Positions 7,374 through 15,416 of a DNA stretch of 22,525 bases are shown in pieces (position 1 is the first letter of the stretch; each line of letters begins with the position of its first letter). This DNA is from Burkholderiaceae bacterium. Lineage in GTDB: Bacteria; Pseudomonadota; Gammaproteobacteria; Burkholderiales; Burkholderiaceae_C. A model generated the notes under the pieces. It had not been told where the DNA came from, did no database searches, and was given only the letters and a program-made list of their open reading frames with translations. Location of the stretch: positions 1-22,525 of the forward strand of contig JAFMJA010000009.1 in NCBI GenBank assembly GCA_017853735.1, read 5' to 3'. Made by a program: the position numbers and the translations under genes.

Positions 7374-8351
7374 TTACTGCAGAGCCTGCACTCCCGCCAC
7401 CAGCCAGCCGCTGTTTCCATGCTTGGACTTGGTCATATTCCAGACCTCGCGGAAAGGGCTAGGGCCAGCAGAGGGCTCCTCGCGGATCATGCCGGAGAAT
7501 TCGACGCTGGCCATGTACTCGTTGGCCAATTCCTCGATACCCAGCAACTGCGCCTCCAGCATGACCACTTCGGTCTGGTTGCCACCGGCTTGGTCCGCAA
7601 GCTGTTGCCGTATCTCGTTCATCATCTCATCGGTCATCATCACGCGCAAGGCAGGCAGGTCCATCCGGTCCCAAGCCGCCTGCATGGCGATGAAGTTTTC
7701 TTTGGCAGCCCGCAGGAAACCTGCTGTATCAAAATCCGCTGGAACGCTCCAGTTTTGTGAACCCCCCGCCAAGGCAGAACCAATCACCACCCCGGATGTT
7801 CTTGGCGCCGGTTCAGCATCAAAATTCGTGGTCGAGCGCTCCCAGGGCCGGGCCGAAGCATCGTTGCCCACATTTTCAGGCCGGTAGTTGTGCGGCGTGG
7901 CCGCCTGATCCGCCCCGGCGCCAGCACCCTGAAAAGCGTAGGGGCTGGCTGTCGTGCTGGCTGCCCGCCGGTTGCGCATGAACCATCCAATGGCCACCAT
8001 GGCCAGCAAGACGACCATCGCGATCAACATGAACTGGCCAAATTCCTCGCCAAAGCCCATCGAGTGCGCAAGCCAGGCCAGGCCCAGACCGGCGGCCAAT
8101 CCACCCAGCATGGCGCCCCAGGGCTTTTTGGCCGGGGTTGGCGCTGCGCCAGGCGTGGCGGCTGGGGCTGGTTTGGCGGGTGCTGCGGCAGCGTTTTGCG
8201 CTGGCGAAGCCGGCGTGTTTGGCGCAGCCTCACGCTGGGTCACATTGCTCGACTGCTTACCAGTAGACTTGCCACCGCTCAGCCGTTTGGCTTCGGCATT
8301 CACGCCACCCAGGGCCAGAACCAGTGCCAGGGCCAGTGTCAGAAATTTCAT
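7374..8351 (-). CDS. Tim44-like domain membrane protein
   Basis: A 325-aa protein with an N-terminal signal-like segment (MKFLTLALALVLALGGVNAEA), then AKRLSGGKSTGKQSSNVTQR, a stretch I recognise from bacterial Tim44-domain proteins. An Ala/Pro-rich linker covers about residues 41-76. One or two membrane segments lie near residues 79-95 and 105-125, and the C-terminal Tim44-like domain spans roughly 205-325 (FLRAAKENFIAMQAAWDRMD, then SVEFSGMIRE). The mitochondrial homologue tethers the import motor, but the bacterial role is unknown. ATG 8351 was chosen over upstream frame extension because GGAG lies 9 bases before it and a signal sequence begins there. It sits inside the ubiE-ubiJ cluster in the same direction, which hints at a link with membrane lipid or quinone handling; that is inference. 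Confidence 0.88.
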   Translation of the reverse strand: MKFLTLALALVLALGGVNAEAKRLSGGKSTGKQSSNVTQREAAPNTPASPAQNAAAAPAKPAPAATPGAAPTPAKKPWGAMLGGLAAGLGLAWLAHSMGFGEEFGQFMLIAMVVLLAMVAIGWFMRNRRAASTTASPYAFQGAGAGADQAATPHNYRPENVGNDASARPWERSTTNFDAEPAPRTSGVVIGSALAGGSQNWSVPADFDTAGFLRAAKENFIAMQAAWDRMDLPALRVMMTDEMMNEIRQQLADQAGGNQTEVVMLEAQLLGIEELANEYMASVEFSGMIREEPSAGPSPFREVWNMTKSKHGNSGWLVAGVQALQ

Positions 8352-8403
8352 GATTGACTTCTCCATTTGGAAAGTTACGCGGCAATACCCGTAAATGAGG
8401 TGC

Positions 8404-9135
8404 TTAGCACCGGATTCCAACATGCAAGGCCACCACCCCGCCGGACAGGTTGTGAAAATCCACATGGTTGAATCCGGATTTCATCATCATCGCCTTGAGC
8501 GCCTGCTGCCCTGGGTGCATTCGAATCGATTCGGCCAGGTAGCGGTAGCTGTCAGCGTCGCCAGCCACCCATTGCCCCAGCCGAGGCAAGACCTTGAAGG
8601 AATACCAGTCGTAAAGTTTTTCCAGCGGTGGCGCCACCTTGGAGAACTCCAGCACCAATAAACGACCCCCGGGCCTGAGCACCCGGCACATTTCGCTCAG
8701 TGCGGCCTCCTTGCGGGTCATGTTGCGCAAGCCAAAGGCCACGCTCACCAGGTCGAAATAACCCTCCTGAAAGGGCAGGCGTTCTGCGTCGCACACCACG
8801 GTGGGCAGAATCACCCCGGCATCGATCAGCCGGTCGCGGCCGACGCGCAGCATGGCCTCGTTGATGTCGGTATGCACCACCTGCCCGGTGCGACCTACCT
8901 CAGGCGCAAAGGCCAATGCCAGATCCCCGGTGCCCGCAGCAATATCCAGCACCCGATCGCCCTGCCTGAGATTGGCCACCATCACGGTGTAGGCCTTCCA
9001 GGCACGGTGCAGACCCGCCGACATCAAGTCGTTCATCAGGTCATAGTTGGAGGCCACCGAATCAAAAACCTTGCGCACCCGCTGGGCTTTTGCGTTCTCC
9101 TCGACCGTCTCAAAACCGAAATGGGTCTGCGTCAT
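8404..9135 (-). CDS. ubiE: Demethylmenaquinone/ubiquinone C-methyltransferase UbiE
   Basis: A 243-aa class I SAM-dependent methyltransferase that carries out the C-methylation in ubiquinone synthesis (and menaquinone synthesis where present). SAM-binding motif I is VLDIAAGTGDLA (about residues 62-73). UbiE signatures FDSVASNYDLMNDLMS (24-39) and the later VAFGLRNMT and LEFSK segments are clear. I chose ATG 9135 (MTQTHFGFETV) because the family begins there. A TTG at 9147 would add four residues and overlap the DUF971 stop codon as TTGA, so it is a possible alternative. No strong ribosome site is seen for either, which fits coupling to the upstream gene. Length is typical (about 240-250 aa). 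Confidence 0.96.
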   Translation of the reverse strand: MTQTHFGFETVEENAKAQRVRKVFDSVASNYDLMNDLMSAGLHRAWKAYTVMVANLRQGDRVLDIAAGTGDLALAFAPEVGRTGQVVHTDINEAMLRVGRDRLIDAGVILPTVVCDAERLPFQEGYFDLVSVAFGLRNMTRKEAALSEMCRVLRPGGRLLVLEFSKVAPPLEKLYDWYSFKVLPRLGQWVAGDADSYRYLAESIRMHPGQQALKAMMMKSGFNHVDFHNLSGGVVALHVGIRC

Positions 9136-9143
9136 AGGCTGGC

Positions 9144-9560
9144 TCAATGGTGATGGCCGCAGCCCTGGGCCGCCTTCTCGGCCATCGGCGCATCCCGATC
9201 CATGCCGGCCTGTTTCAGTCGCGATTCGTACTCACTCCACAGGCGCGCCTGCTCAGCGCCAAGGTAGTAGAGGTATTCCCAGGAAAAAATGCCACTGTCA
9301 TGGCCATCCGAGAAAGTGGGCTGGACCGCGTAGTTGCCTACCGGCTCCAGCGCGTTGATCCCCACCTCACGCTTGCCGGTTTGCAGGGTTTCCTGCCCAG
9401 GTCCATGGCCCTGCACTTCTGCGGAGGGCGAGTAGACCCGCATCAACTCGAAGGGGATGTGGAAATGGGCCCCATCGGAAAAAACGATTTCCAGCACCCT
9501 CGACTTGGCGTGGACCGTGAGGTCCTGAGGGGTGGGGGGGTTGGAATGCTCAGCAGTCAT
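9144..9560 (-). CDS. DUF971 domain protein with Cys/His tail
   Basis: A 138-aa protein with a DUF971 domain (also called gamma-butyrobetaine hydroxylase-like N-terminal domain) at about residues 14-112. HAKSRVLEIVFSDG at the start and VQPTFSDGHDSGIFSWEYLY in the middle are diagnostic. Proteins with this domain are often tied to iron-sulfur or iron metabolism, but I know of no proven role for stand-alone bacterial members. The C-terminus ends GCGHHH, a likely metal ligand set. It lies 30 bases after the large dehydrogenase gene and 8 bases before the ubiE ATG, so it belongs to the same run of genes. AAAAGGTGA is a good ribosome site for ATG 9560. Confidence 0.88.
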   Translation of the reverse strand: MTAEHSNPPTPQDLTVHAKSRVLEIVFSDGAHFHIPFELMRVYSPSAEVQGHGPGQETLQTGKREVGINALEPVGNYAVQPTFSDGHDSGIFSWEYLYYLGAEQARLWSEYESRLKQAGMDRDAPMAEKAAQGCGHHH

Positions 9561-9590
9561 GACGATTCACCTTTTAAAAATATGGGCCGG

Positions 9591-12500
9591 CTAGACCAGC
9601 ACTCGTTCAATGCCGCCAGCGTTGGCGGCCCCGACATAGTCAGGCAGCCAGTTTTCACCCAACAAACCACGGGCCAATTCAACCACGATGTAATCGGCCT
9701 GTAGCAGCCCATTGTCCAGATCATCGCCGTAACGCGAAAGACCCTGCAGGCAACTTGGGCAACTGGTCAGAATTTTCACCGGATCATGCTGTCCCAGCAG
9801 TCCGGACTGACGCAAGGCCGCCTCCCCCTTGCGCAGCTCCTCTTCCTTGCGAAAGCGGATCTGGGTGGAGACATCGGGGCGGCTCACGCCCAAGGTGCCC
9901 GATTCACCACAACAGCGCTCGCTCTGAACCACCTCCCTCCCGATCAGGGCGCGCACTGTCTTCATAGGCGCCTGGCGTTTGAGCGGGCTGTGGCAAGGGT
10001 CGTGGTAGAGGTAGGCGGCTGCTGTGTTGCCTGCCTTGTCGGAGGACGCCGAGGCACCTGGCATGGCAACCCCCTTTTCCAGCAGAAATTCGTGGATGTC
10101 GATGATGCGCGAGCCGGGAAAAATATCCTCGAATTTGTAGCCCTGCAACTGGTCATAGCAGGTCCCACAACTCACCACCACCGTTTTGATATCCAGGTAG
10201 TTGAGGGTATTGGCCACCCGGTGAAACAGGACCCGGTTGTCCGTGATCATCTGCTCGGCTCGGTCAAACTGGCCGCTGCCGCGCTGGGGGTAACCACAGC
10301 AGAGATAGCCCGGTGGCAGCACGGTCTGCACCCCTACATGCCAGAGCATGGCCTGGGCCGCCAGGCCAACCTGGCTGAACAGGCGCTCGGAGCCGCATCC
10401 AGGAAAGTAGAAGACCGCCTCGGTCTCGGCAGTGGTGCGCTGGGGGTTGCGGATGATGGGAACGTACTGGCGGTCTTCGATATCGAGCAATGCGCGCGCT
10501 GTTCGCTTGGGCAGCCCACCTGGCATCTTCTTGTTGATGAAGTGGATCACCTGTTCTTTGATGGGCGCAGTGCCCACAGTGGCTGGTGGCTTGGCGGTCT
10601 GACGGCGCGCCAGGCCACGGAGTAAATCATGGCCAATTCTCTGCGCCCTGAAGGCCAATCCAGTCAGGATCGAGCGCATGAGCTTGATGGTCTGCGGCCG
10701 ACTGGTGTTGAGAAAAGCCATGGCCAGGGCCTGGCCTGGCCGCCAGGATTTTTGCCCCATCTTGCGCAACAGATTACGCATGTTCATGGAGACATCGCCA
10801 AAGTCAATTTTCACCGGACAGGGAGACAGACACTTGTGGCACACCGTGCAGTGCTCGGCCACATCCTCAAATTCCTGCCAGTGCCGGATGGAAATGCCGC
10901 GCCGGGTCTGTTCCTCATAAAGAAAAGCCTCGACCAACAGCGAGGTGGCCAGAATCTTGTTGCGCGGGCTGTACAAAAGGTTGGCCCGGGGCACATGGGT
11001 GGCACATTCGGGCTTGCATTTGCCACAGCGCAGGCAATCTTTCATGCTGTCTGCAATGGCTCCGATGTCGCTTTGCTGCATGATCAGCGATTCATGCCCC
11101 ATCAGGCCAAAGCTCGGGGTATACGCCTGGCTCAGATCAGAAGCTCGCTGGGCATCGGCCTGTGGGTGCGCCTGATGTTCTGGCGCCACCAGAGCGCGCA
11201 GAAGTTTTCCGCGATTGAAATGACCCTGGGGATCGACGCGCTGCTTGTAGTCCGCAAAGGGCTTCAATTCAGAGTCGCTGAGAAACTCCAGCTTGGTGAT
11301 GCCAATGCCGTGCTCACCGGAAATCACACCATCGAGCGAACGCGCCAGCGACATGATGCGCCGGACAGCCCCGTGCGCCGCTTGAAGCATCTCGTAATCG
11401 TCGCTGTTGACCGGGATATTGGTGTGCACATTGCCGTCACCGGCATGCATGTGCAAGGCCACCCAGACCCGCCCTTTGAGCACACGCTGGTGAATGGATT
11501 CGCACTCCGCCAGGATGGGCGCAAATGCGCCCCCTGTGAACAGGGCTTGCAAAGGTTCGCGCAACTGCGTTTTCCAGCTGGCGCGCAAACGATGACTCTG
11601 GAGCTGTTCAAACATCAGGTCCAGGTCCTTCAGCCAGCCGCGCCAAAGAGTGCTGACGCTACGGATCAGCGACAGGGCCTGCGACACCCGGTCAGCCAGC
11701 AGCTCCTCAGCCGGTACCTCTTTGGCATCGGCCAGTTGGTTCAGCGGCAACTCGTCTTGGCAGAAAAAGTATTCAAGCTGATCGCACAAGGCGATCTTGT
11801 TGCGCAAGCTCAGCTCAATGTTGATGCGGTCAATGCCATCGGTGTATTCCGCCATGCGCGGCAAGGGAATCACCACATCCTCGTTGATCTTGAAGGCGTT
11901 GGTGTGCCGGCTGATCGCGGCGGTGCGCTTGCGATCAAGCCAGAATTGCCGGCGGGCATCGGCGCTGACTGCAATAAAGCCCTCCCCACCGCGCGCGTTG
12001 GCAATACGCACCACTTCGCTGGTGGCGCGCGCCACAGCATCAGGATCATCACCCACGATGTCGCCAATCAGCACCATCTGGGGCAAGCCGCCACGCTTGC
12101 TCTTGGTCGCGTAGCCAACCGCCTTGAGGTATCGGAAATCCAGGTGTTCAAGACCTGCCAGCAGCGAGGCCTTGCGCTTGTGCTCGCCAAACATGAAGTC
12201 CTTGACTTCGACGATGCTTGGGACCGCCTCACGCGCATGGCCAAAAAACTCCAGGCAAAAGGTGCGCGTGTGTGCCGGCATGCGATGCAGGACCCAGCGT
12301 GCGCTGGTGATCAAGCCATCACAGCCTTCTTTTTGTACACCCGGCAACCCGCTGAGAAACTTGTCGGTGACATCCTTGCCCAACCCAGCCTTGCGAAAGC
12401 TGGCGCCGGGAATATCGAGCCGCTCGACCCTGATGGGCGTATGACCGTCGGCCTGAAAATAGCTCAGCTCAAAGCTGGCGGTCTCGGCATCATGAATCTT

Positions 12501-13529
12501 GCCCAGGTTGTGGTTCAGACGACGGACCTCCAGCCACTTCGCATCGGGTGTGACCATGCGCCAGCTGGCTAGGTTGTCCAGAGCCGTACCCCATAACACC
12601 GCCTTCTTGCCCCCAGCATTCATTGCAATATTGCCGCCGATGCAGGAAGCCTCGGCCGATGTGGGATCCACCGCAAATACAAGGCCGGCACGCTCAGCCG
12701 CATCAGCCACGCGTTGCGTCACCACACCCGCCTCGGTCCAGAGGGTGGGGACGGGCTGTTCCAGCCCGGGCAATTGCGCCATTTCGACCTCGGACATGGC
12801 CTCCAGCTTTTCGGTGTTGATCACCGCAGATTTCCAGCTCAGCGGGATAGCGCCGCCGGTATAGCCAGTTCCGCCGCCGCGCGGAATGATGGTCAGGCCC
12901 AGTTCGATGCAGCCTTTGACCAAGCGCGCCATTTCGGCCTCGCTGTCCGGGGTCAGCACCACAAAGGGATATTCGACCCGCCAGTCGGTGGCATCGGTGA
13001 CATGCGAGACCCGCGAAAGGCCATCGAACTTGATGTTGTCACGGGCGGTCAGGCGTGCCAAAGTCCGCAGGACGCGCCTGCGCAAATCGGACATTTCGCG
13101 AAAGGAATGGTCAAACGAATCAATGGCCTGGCTGGCTGCATCCAGCAACTGGCCCACCATGGCATCGCGTTGCGCATCCACCTCGGGGGTACGTCTTTTT
13201 TGAACCTCGGACAGCCGATGCCGCAAGGCCTGCACCAGCAACTGCCTGCGCCCGGGGTTGTCGAGCAAATCATCCTGCAAATAGGGGTTGCGTTGTACCA
13301 CCCAGATGTCGCCCAGCACCTCATAAAGCATGCGCGCCGAACGTCCAGTGCGACGCTCATCCCGCAAATGGAGCAATACCTCCCAGGCGTTCAATCCCAG
13401 CAAGCGGATGACAATCTCCCGATCCGAGAAAGAGGTGTAGTTGTAGGGAATTTCGCGGATGCGCTCGTTACCGGGCAAGCCCAGACCGGTCACGTTCAGC
13501 AAGGCATCAAGCGGGATTTTTGCGTTCAT
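9591..13529 (-). CDS. Large FAD-linked oxidase / iron-sulfur dehydrogenase (DUF3683 type)
   Basis: A 1312-aa fusion that combines parts usually split over two or three proteins. In order: a DUF3683 N-terminal domain (about 1-150); FAD-binding type 4 domain with PRGGGTGYTGGAIPL (216-230); FAD-oxidase C-terminal domain with HMHAGDGNVHTNIP (693-706) and SGEHGIGITK (737-746); two 4Fe-4S clusters with Cys 832/835/838/842 and 894/897/900/904; and two CCG domains with Cys 1045/1077/1078/1121/1124 and 1179/1206/1207/1257/1260. This layout resembles D-lactate or glycolate dehydrogenases (Dld-II, GlcD plus GlcF). Electrons would go from a 2-hydroxyacid to FAD, then through the clusters to a heterodisulfide-reductase-like or quinone site. 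The substrate is not known. No frameshift is seen over 3.9 kb. It is followed by DUF971 and ubiquinone genes. Confidence 0.93.
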   Translation of the reverse strand: MNAKIPLDALLNVTGLGLPGNERIREIPYNYTSFSDREIVIRLLGLNAWEVLLHLRDERRTGRSARMLYEVLGDIWVVQRNPYLQDDLLDNPGRRQLLVQALRHRLSEVQKRRTPEVDAQRDAMVGQLLDAASQAIDSFDHSFREMSDLRRRVLRTLARLTARDNIKFDGLSRVSHVTDATDWRVEYPFVVLTPDSEAEMARLVKGCIELGLTIIPRGGGTGYTGGAIPLSWKSAVINTEKLEAMSEVEMAQLPGLEQPVPTLWTEAGVVTQRVADAAERAGLVFAVDPTSAEASCIGGNIAMNAGGKKAVLWGTALDNLASWRMVTPDAKWLEVRRLNHNLGKIHDAETASFELSYFQADGHTPIRVERLDIPGASFRKAGLGKDVTDKFLSGLPGVQKEGCDGLITSARWVLHRMPAHTRTFCLEFFGHAREAVPSIVEVKDFMFGEHKRKASLLAGLEHLDFRYLKAVGYATKSKRGGLPQMVLIGDIVGDDPDAVARATSEVVRIANARGGEGFIAVSADARRQFWLDRKRTAAISRHTNAFKINEDVVIPLPRMAEYTDGIDRINIELSLRNKIALCDQLEYFFCQDELPLNQLADAKEVPAEELLADRVSQALSLIRSVSTLWRGWLKDLDLMFEQLQSHRLRASWKTQLREPLQALFTGGAFAPILAECESIHQRVLKGRVWVALHMHAGDGNVHTNIPVNSDDYEMLQAAHGAVRRIMSLARSLDGVISGEHGIGITKLEFLSDSELKPFADYKQRVDPQGHFNRGKLLRALVAPEHQAHPQADAQRASDLSQAYTPSFGLMGHESLIMQQSDIGAIADSMKDCLRCGKCKPECATHVPRANLLYSPRNKILATSLLVEAFLYEEQTRRGISIRHWQEFEDVAEHCTVCHKCLSPCPVKIDFGDVSMNMRNLLRKMGQKSWRPGQALAMAFLNTSRPQTIKLMRSILTGLAFRAQRIGHDLLRGLARRQTAKPPATVGTAPIKEQVIHFINKKMPGGLPKRTARALLDIEDRQYVPIIRNPQRTTAETEAVFYFPGCGSERLFSQVGLAAQAMLWHVGVQTVLPPGYLCCGYPQRGSGQFDRAEQMITDNRVLFHRVANTLNYLDIKTVVVSCGTCYDQLQGYKFEDIFPGSRIIDIHEFLLEKGVAMPGASASSDKAGNTAAAYLYHDPCHSPLKRQAPMKTVRALIGREVVQSERCCGESGTLGVSRPDVSTQIRFRKEEELRKGEAALRQSGLLGQHDPVKILTSCPSCLQGLSRYGDDLDNGLLQADYIVVELARGLLGENWLPDYVGAANAGGIERVLV

Positions 13530-13589
13530 GGAACCTGAGATTTCAGCCAGAACGGAATTGGCGGCTGATAAGGGATGTTACTCCAGGGA

Positions 13590-13868
13590 CTATCGCTGCC
13601 AGGCTCGCATCAGAAACCACTGAGAGCTTGCCATGGCCAACACCAGGATGATGTAGGCAGCCATCTTGCCATCGCGTCCAAAAAACCACAGACTGAAACT
13701 CAAAGCGAGTGAGCCCACCAGGGCGTTGATCAGCAGTTGCAGCCACCAGCTGGGCATGGCGCGTCTGCGTCCAAAGAGCAATCGGCCAGCGGCAGGCAAG
13801 ATCCCGGCCAGCACCAGGGCGGGCGCGGCAAAGCTAATGAGATGAAGAGCAAGATCAAAAAAATTCAT
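13590..13868 (-). CDS. Small three-helix membrane protein, unknown function
   Basis: A 92-aa hydrophobic protein I do not recognise as a named family. Three membrane helices are likely at about residues 5-28, 43-63 and 70-88, with a basic loop (FGRRRA) between the first two that would lie in the cytoplasm. The ATG at 13868 (MNFFDLALHL) is preferred over a TTG three codons earlier; GGCGGA about 10-15 bases upstream could serve as a weak ribosome site. It ends 60 bases before the large dehydrogenase gene and is probably co-transcribed with it. It faces hemA across an 82-base divergent gap. Base use and hydrophobic pattern look like a genuine gene. Confidence 0.75.
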   Translation of the reverse strand: MNFFDLALHLISFAAPALVLAGILPAAGRLLFGRRRAMPSWWLQLLINALVGSLALSFSLWFFGRDGKMAAYIILVLAMASSQWFLMRAWQR

Positions 13869-13917
13869 TGAAAACAATCCGCCAGTCAGGACCTGCGCAG
13901 GATCAGGTGTGAAATTT

Positions 13918-13923
13918 TATAAT
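13918..13923 (+). promoter_or_regulatory. Candidate -10 box (TATAAT) for hemA
   Basis: A perfect TATAAT lies 27 bases before the hemA ATG, in the divergent gap with the small membrane-protein gene. No convincing -35 is seen 16-18 bases upstream. If used, the leader would be about 20 bases, and no Shine-Dalgarno sequence precedes the ATG. Confidence 0.55.
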
Positions 13924-13950
13924 CCCCATCTAACTAATTCATCACCTTAC

Positions 13951-15222
13951 ATGGCAGTCTGGGCCCTGGGCATCAACCACACTACTGCGCCGCTGGACTT
14001 GCGCGGCCGGTTTGCTTTCGCCCTGGATCAGATCGGACCCACCCTCAAGGGCTTGCGTCAGACACTGGCCTTGCAGCCCGAAGCGGCCCTGCTCTCCACC
14101 TGCAACCGCACAGAAATTTATTGTGCCGGCGACCGTCTGGACATTGCGCCCACCCTGGAATGGCTGGCGCACTGTGGCGGTGTTTCTGCCGAACAGCTGC
14201 GCGCGCACACCTATGCGCTGGAATCCGGCCAGGCCGCTCGCCACGCCTTCAGGGTTGCCAGTGGGCTGGACTCGATGGTTCTGGGCGAGCCGCAAATCCT
14301 GGGCCAGATGAAGGATGCGGTGCGGGTTGCTGAAGAAGCGGGCGCCCTGGGCAGCACCCTCAACCAGCTTTTTCAGCGCAGCTTTGCGGTGGCCAAGCAG
14401 GTCCGCAGCTCCACCGAAATTGGCAGCCACTCGATCAGCATGGCCGCTGCTGCTGTGCGCCTGGCAGGCAACCTGTTCGAGGACCTCCGTGAGGTCCGTG
14501 TGCTGTTTGTTGGTGCGGGCGAAATGATCGAATTGGCCGCCACCCACTTTGCCGCCAAGAACCCCAAAGGCATGGTGATCGCCAACCGTAGCCTGGATCG
14601 GGGCGAGAGGCTGGCTGCACGTTTTGGTGCCGAGGTCATGCGACTGGCCGACCTGCCCGACCGGCTCCATGCTTTTGATGTGGTGGTCAGTTGTACTGCC
14701 AGCACCCTGCCCCTGATTGGCCTGGGTGCGGTCGAACGCGCGCTCAAGCAGCGCAAGCACCGCCCCATGTTCATGGTTGACCTGGCCGTGCCACGCGATA
14801 TTGAACCCGAGGTCAAGGCGCTGCCCGATGTCTACCTCTACACCGTGGATGACCTGGCCTCGGTGGTGCAAACCGGCCAGGCCAGCCGTCAGGCCGCAGT
14901 GGCGCAGGCCGAAGTCATCATCGACGCCGGGGTACAAAGTTTCCTGCACTGGATGGACCAGCGCGACCCGGTTCATGGCATTGTGCCGCTGATCCAGCAA
15001 CTCAATGCCCAGACCGACCAATGGCGCAGCGCTGAAATCGCCCGCGCCAGGAAAATGCTGGCCCGGGGTGCGGATTTGGAATCAGTGCTCGATGCCTTGA
15101 GCCGTGGACTCACCCAGAAAATGCTCCACGGTGCTCTGGCGGAGTTGCATGCCGCGGATGAACAGGCGCGCGAACGAGCCAGCCTGGCGATTCAGCATTT
15201 TTTCCTGCGTCAGGAAAAGTAA
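13951..15222 (+). CDS. hemA: Glutamyl-tRNA reductase
   Basis: A 423-aa enzyme that reduces glutamyl-tRNA(Glu) to glutamate-1-semialdehyde with NADPH, the first committed step of C5-pathway haem synthesis. The catalytic Cys is Cys51 in LSTCNRTEIY. The conserved GLDSMVLGEPQILGQMK segment covers about 105-121, and the NADPH-binding GAGEMIE is at 188-194. The C-terminal helical dimerisation domain is complete, giving normal family length. ATG 13951 is used because the family starts at this point (MAVWALGINH); a GTG at 13909 would add 14 residues and overlap the TATAAT box. An 8-bp hairpin with a 3-base loop (15200-15218) lies over the last codons, but is not followed by T residues. hemA-prfA-prmC order is common in proteobacteria. 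Confidence 0.97.
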   Translation: MAVWALGINHTTAPLDLRGRFAFALDQIGPTLKGLRQTLALQPEAALLSTCNRTEIYCAGDRLDIAPTLEWLAHCGGVSAEQLRAHTYALESGQAARHAFRVASGLDSMVLGEPQILGQMKDAVRVAEEAGALGSTLNQLFQRSFAVAKQVRSSTEIGSHSISMAAAAVRLAGNLFEDLREVRVLFVGAGEMIELAATHFAAKNPKGMVIANRSLDRGERLAARFGAEVMRLADLPDRLHAFDVVVSCTASTLPLIGLGAVERALKQRKHRPMFMVDLAVPRDIEPEVKALPDVYLYTVDDLASVVQTGQASRQAAVAQAEVIIDAGVQSFLHWMDQRDPVHGIVPLIQQLNAQTDQWRSAEIARARKMLARGADLESVLDALSRGLTQKMLHGALAELHAADEQARERASLAIQHFFLRQEK

Positions 15223-15263
15223 TGCCTGCCCATGCCTGCCATCAACCAATGCAGCTGCAGCCA

Positions 15264-15293
15264 GTCCCCGCGCAGGACCTGTTCCTGAGGGAC
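15264..15293 (+). repeat. Inverted repeat in hemA-prfA spacer (first)
   Basis: An outer GTCCC/GGGAC stem encloses an inner AGGA/TCCT stem with a CCTGT loop. It is a possible RNA hairpin with an internal bulge. No T-tract follows. Confidence 0.4.
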
Positions 15294-15303
15294 CCAGCGC
15301 TGC

Positions 15304-15338
15304 ATTAGCGCCGCTCTAGCCCCTGGCCCGCCGCTAAT
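15304..15338 (+). repeat. Inverted repeat in hemA-prfA spacer (second)
   Basis: A perfect 7-base inverted repeat, ATTAGCG and CGCTAAT, is separated by 21 GC-rich bases. Its left arm can also pair with CGCT at about 15298-15301, so alternative folds exist. Confidence 0.4.
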
Positions 15339-15416
15339 CAGTGGCTGGGAAAGACTGTTTTGGCTTGCCTGACCCTGCAACAGCCGTCATCGAATTCAAC
15401 CATCCGGTCCTTATTT

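Larger units (their letters stand above)
15223..15416 (+). other. 194-base hemA-prfA spacer
   Basis: No open frame with coding character is seen on either strand. The spacer has two imperfectly nested inverted repeats (listed separately) and a GCAGCTGCAG palindrome at about 15251-15260. There is no clear promoter, no strong terminator with a T-tract, and no ribosome site before the prfA GTG. It could be a 3' end for hemA, a 5' leader for prfA, or simply spacer. Confidence 0.6.

Noticed and set aside
10629..12572. 647-codon plus-strand open frame
   Set aside because: It is fully antisense to the DUF3683 dehydrogenase gene, whose motifs are clear. The plus-strand translation has no recognisable domain and is His/Gln-rich, as expected of a shadow frame in GC-rich DNA.
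13942..15021. 359-codon minus-strand open frame
   Set aside because: It is antisense to hemA, which carries all its catalytic motifs. This is a shadow frame.
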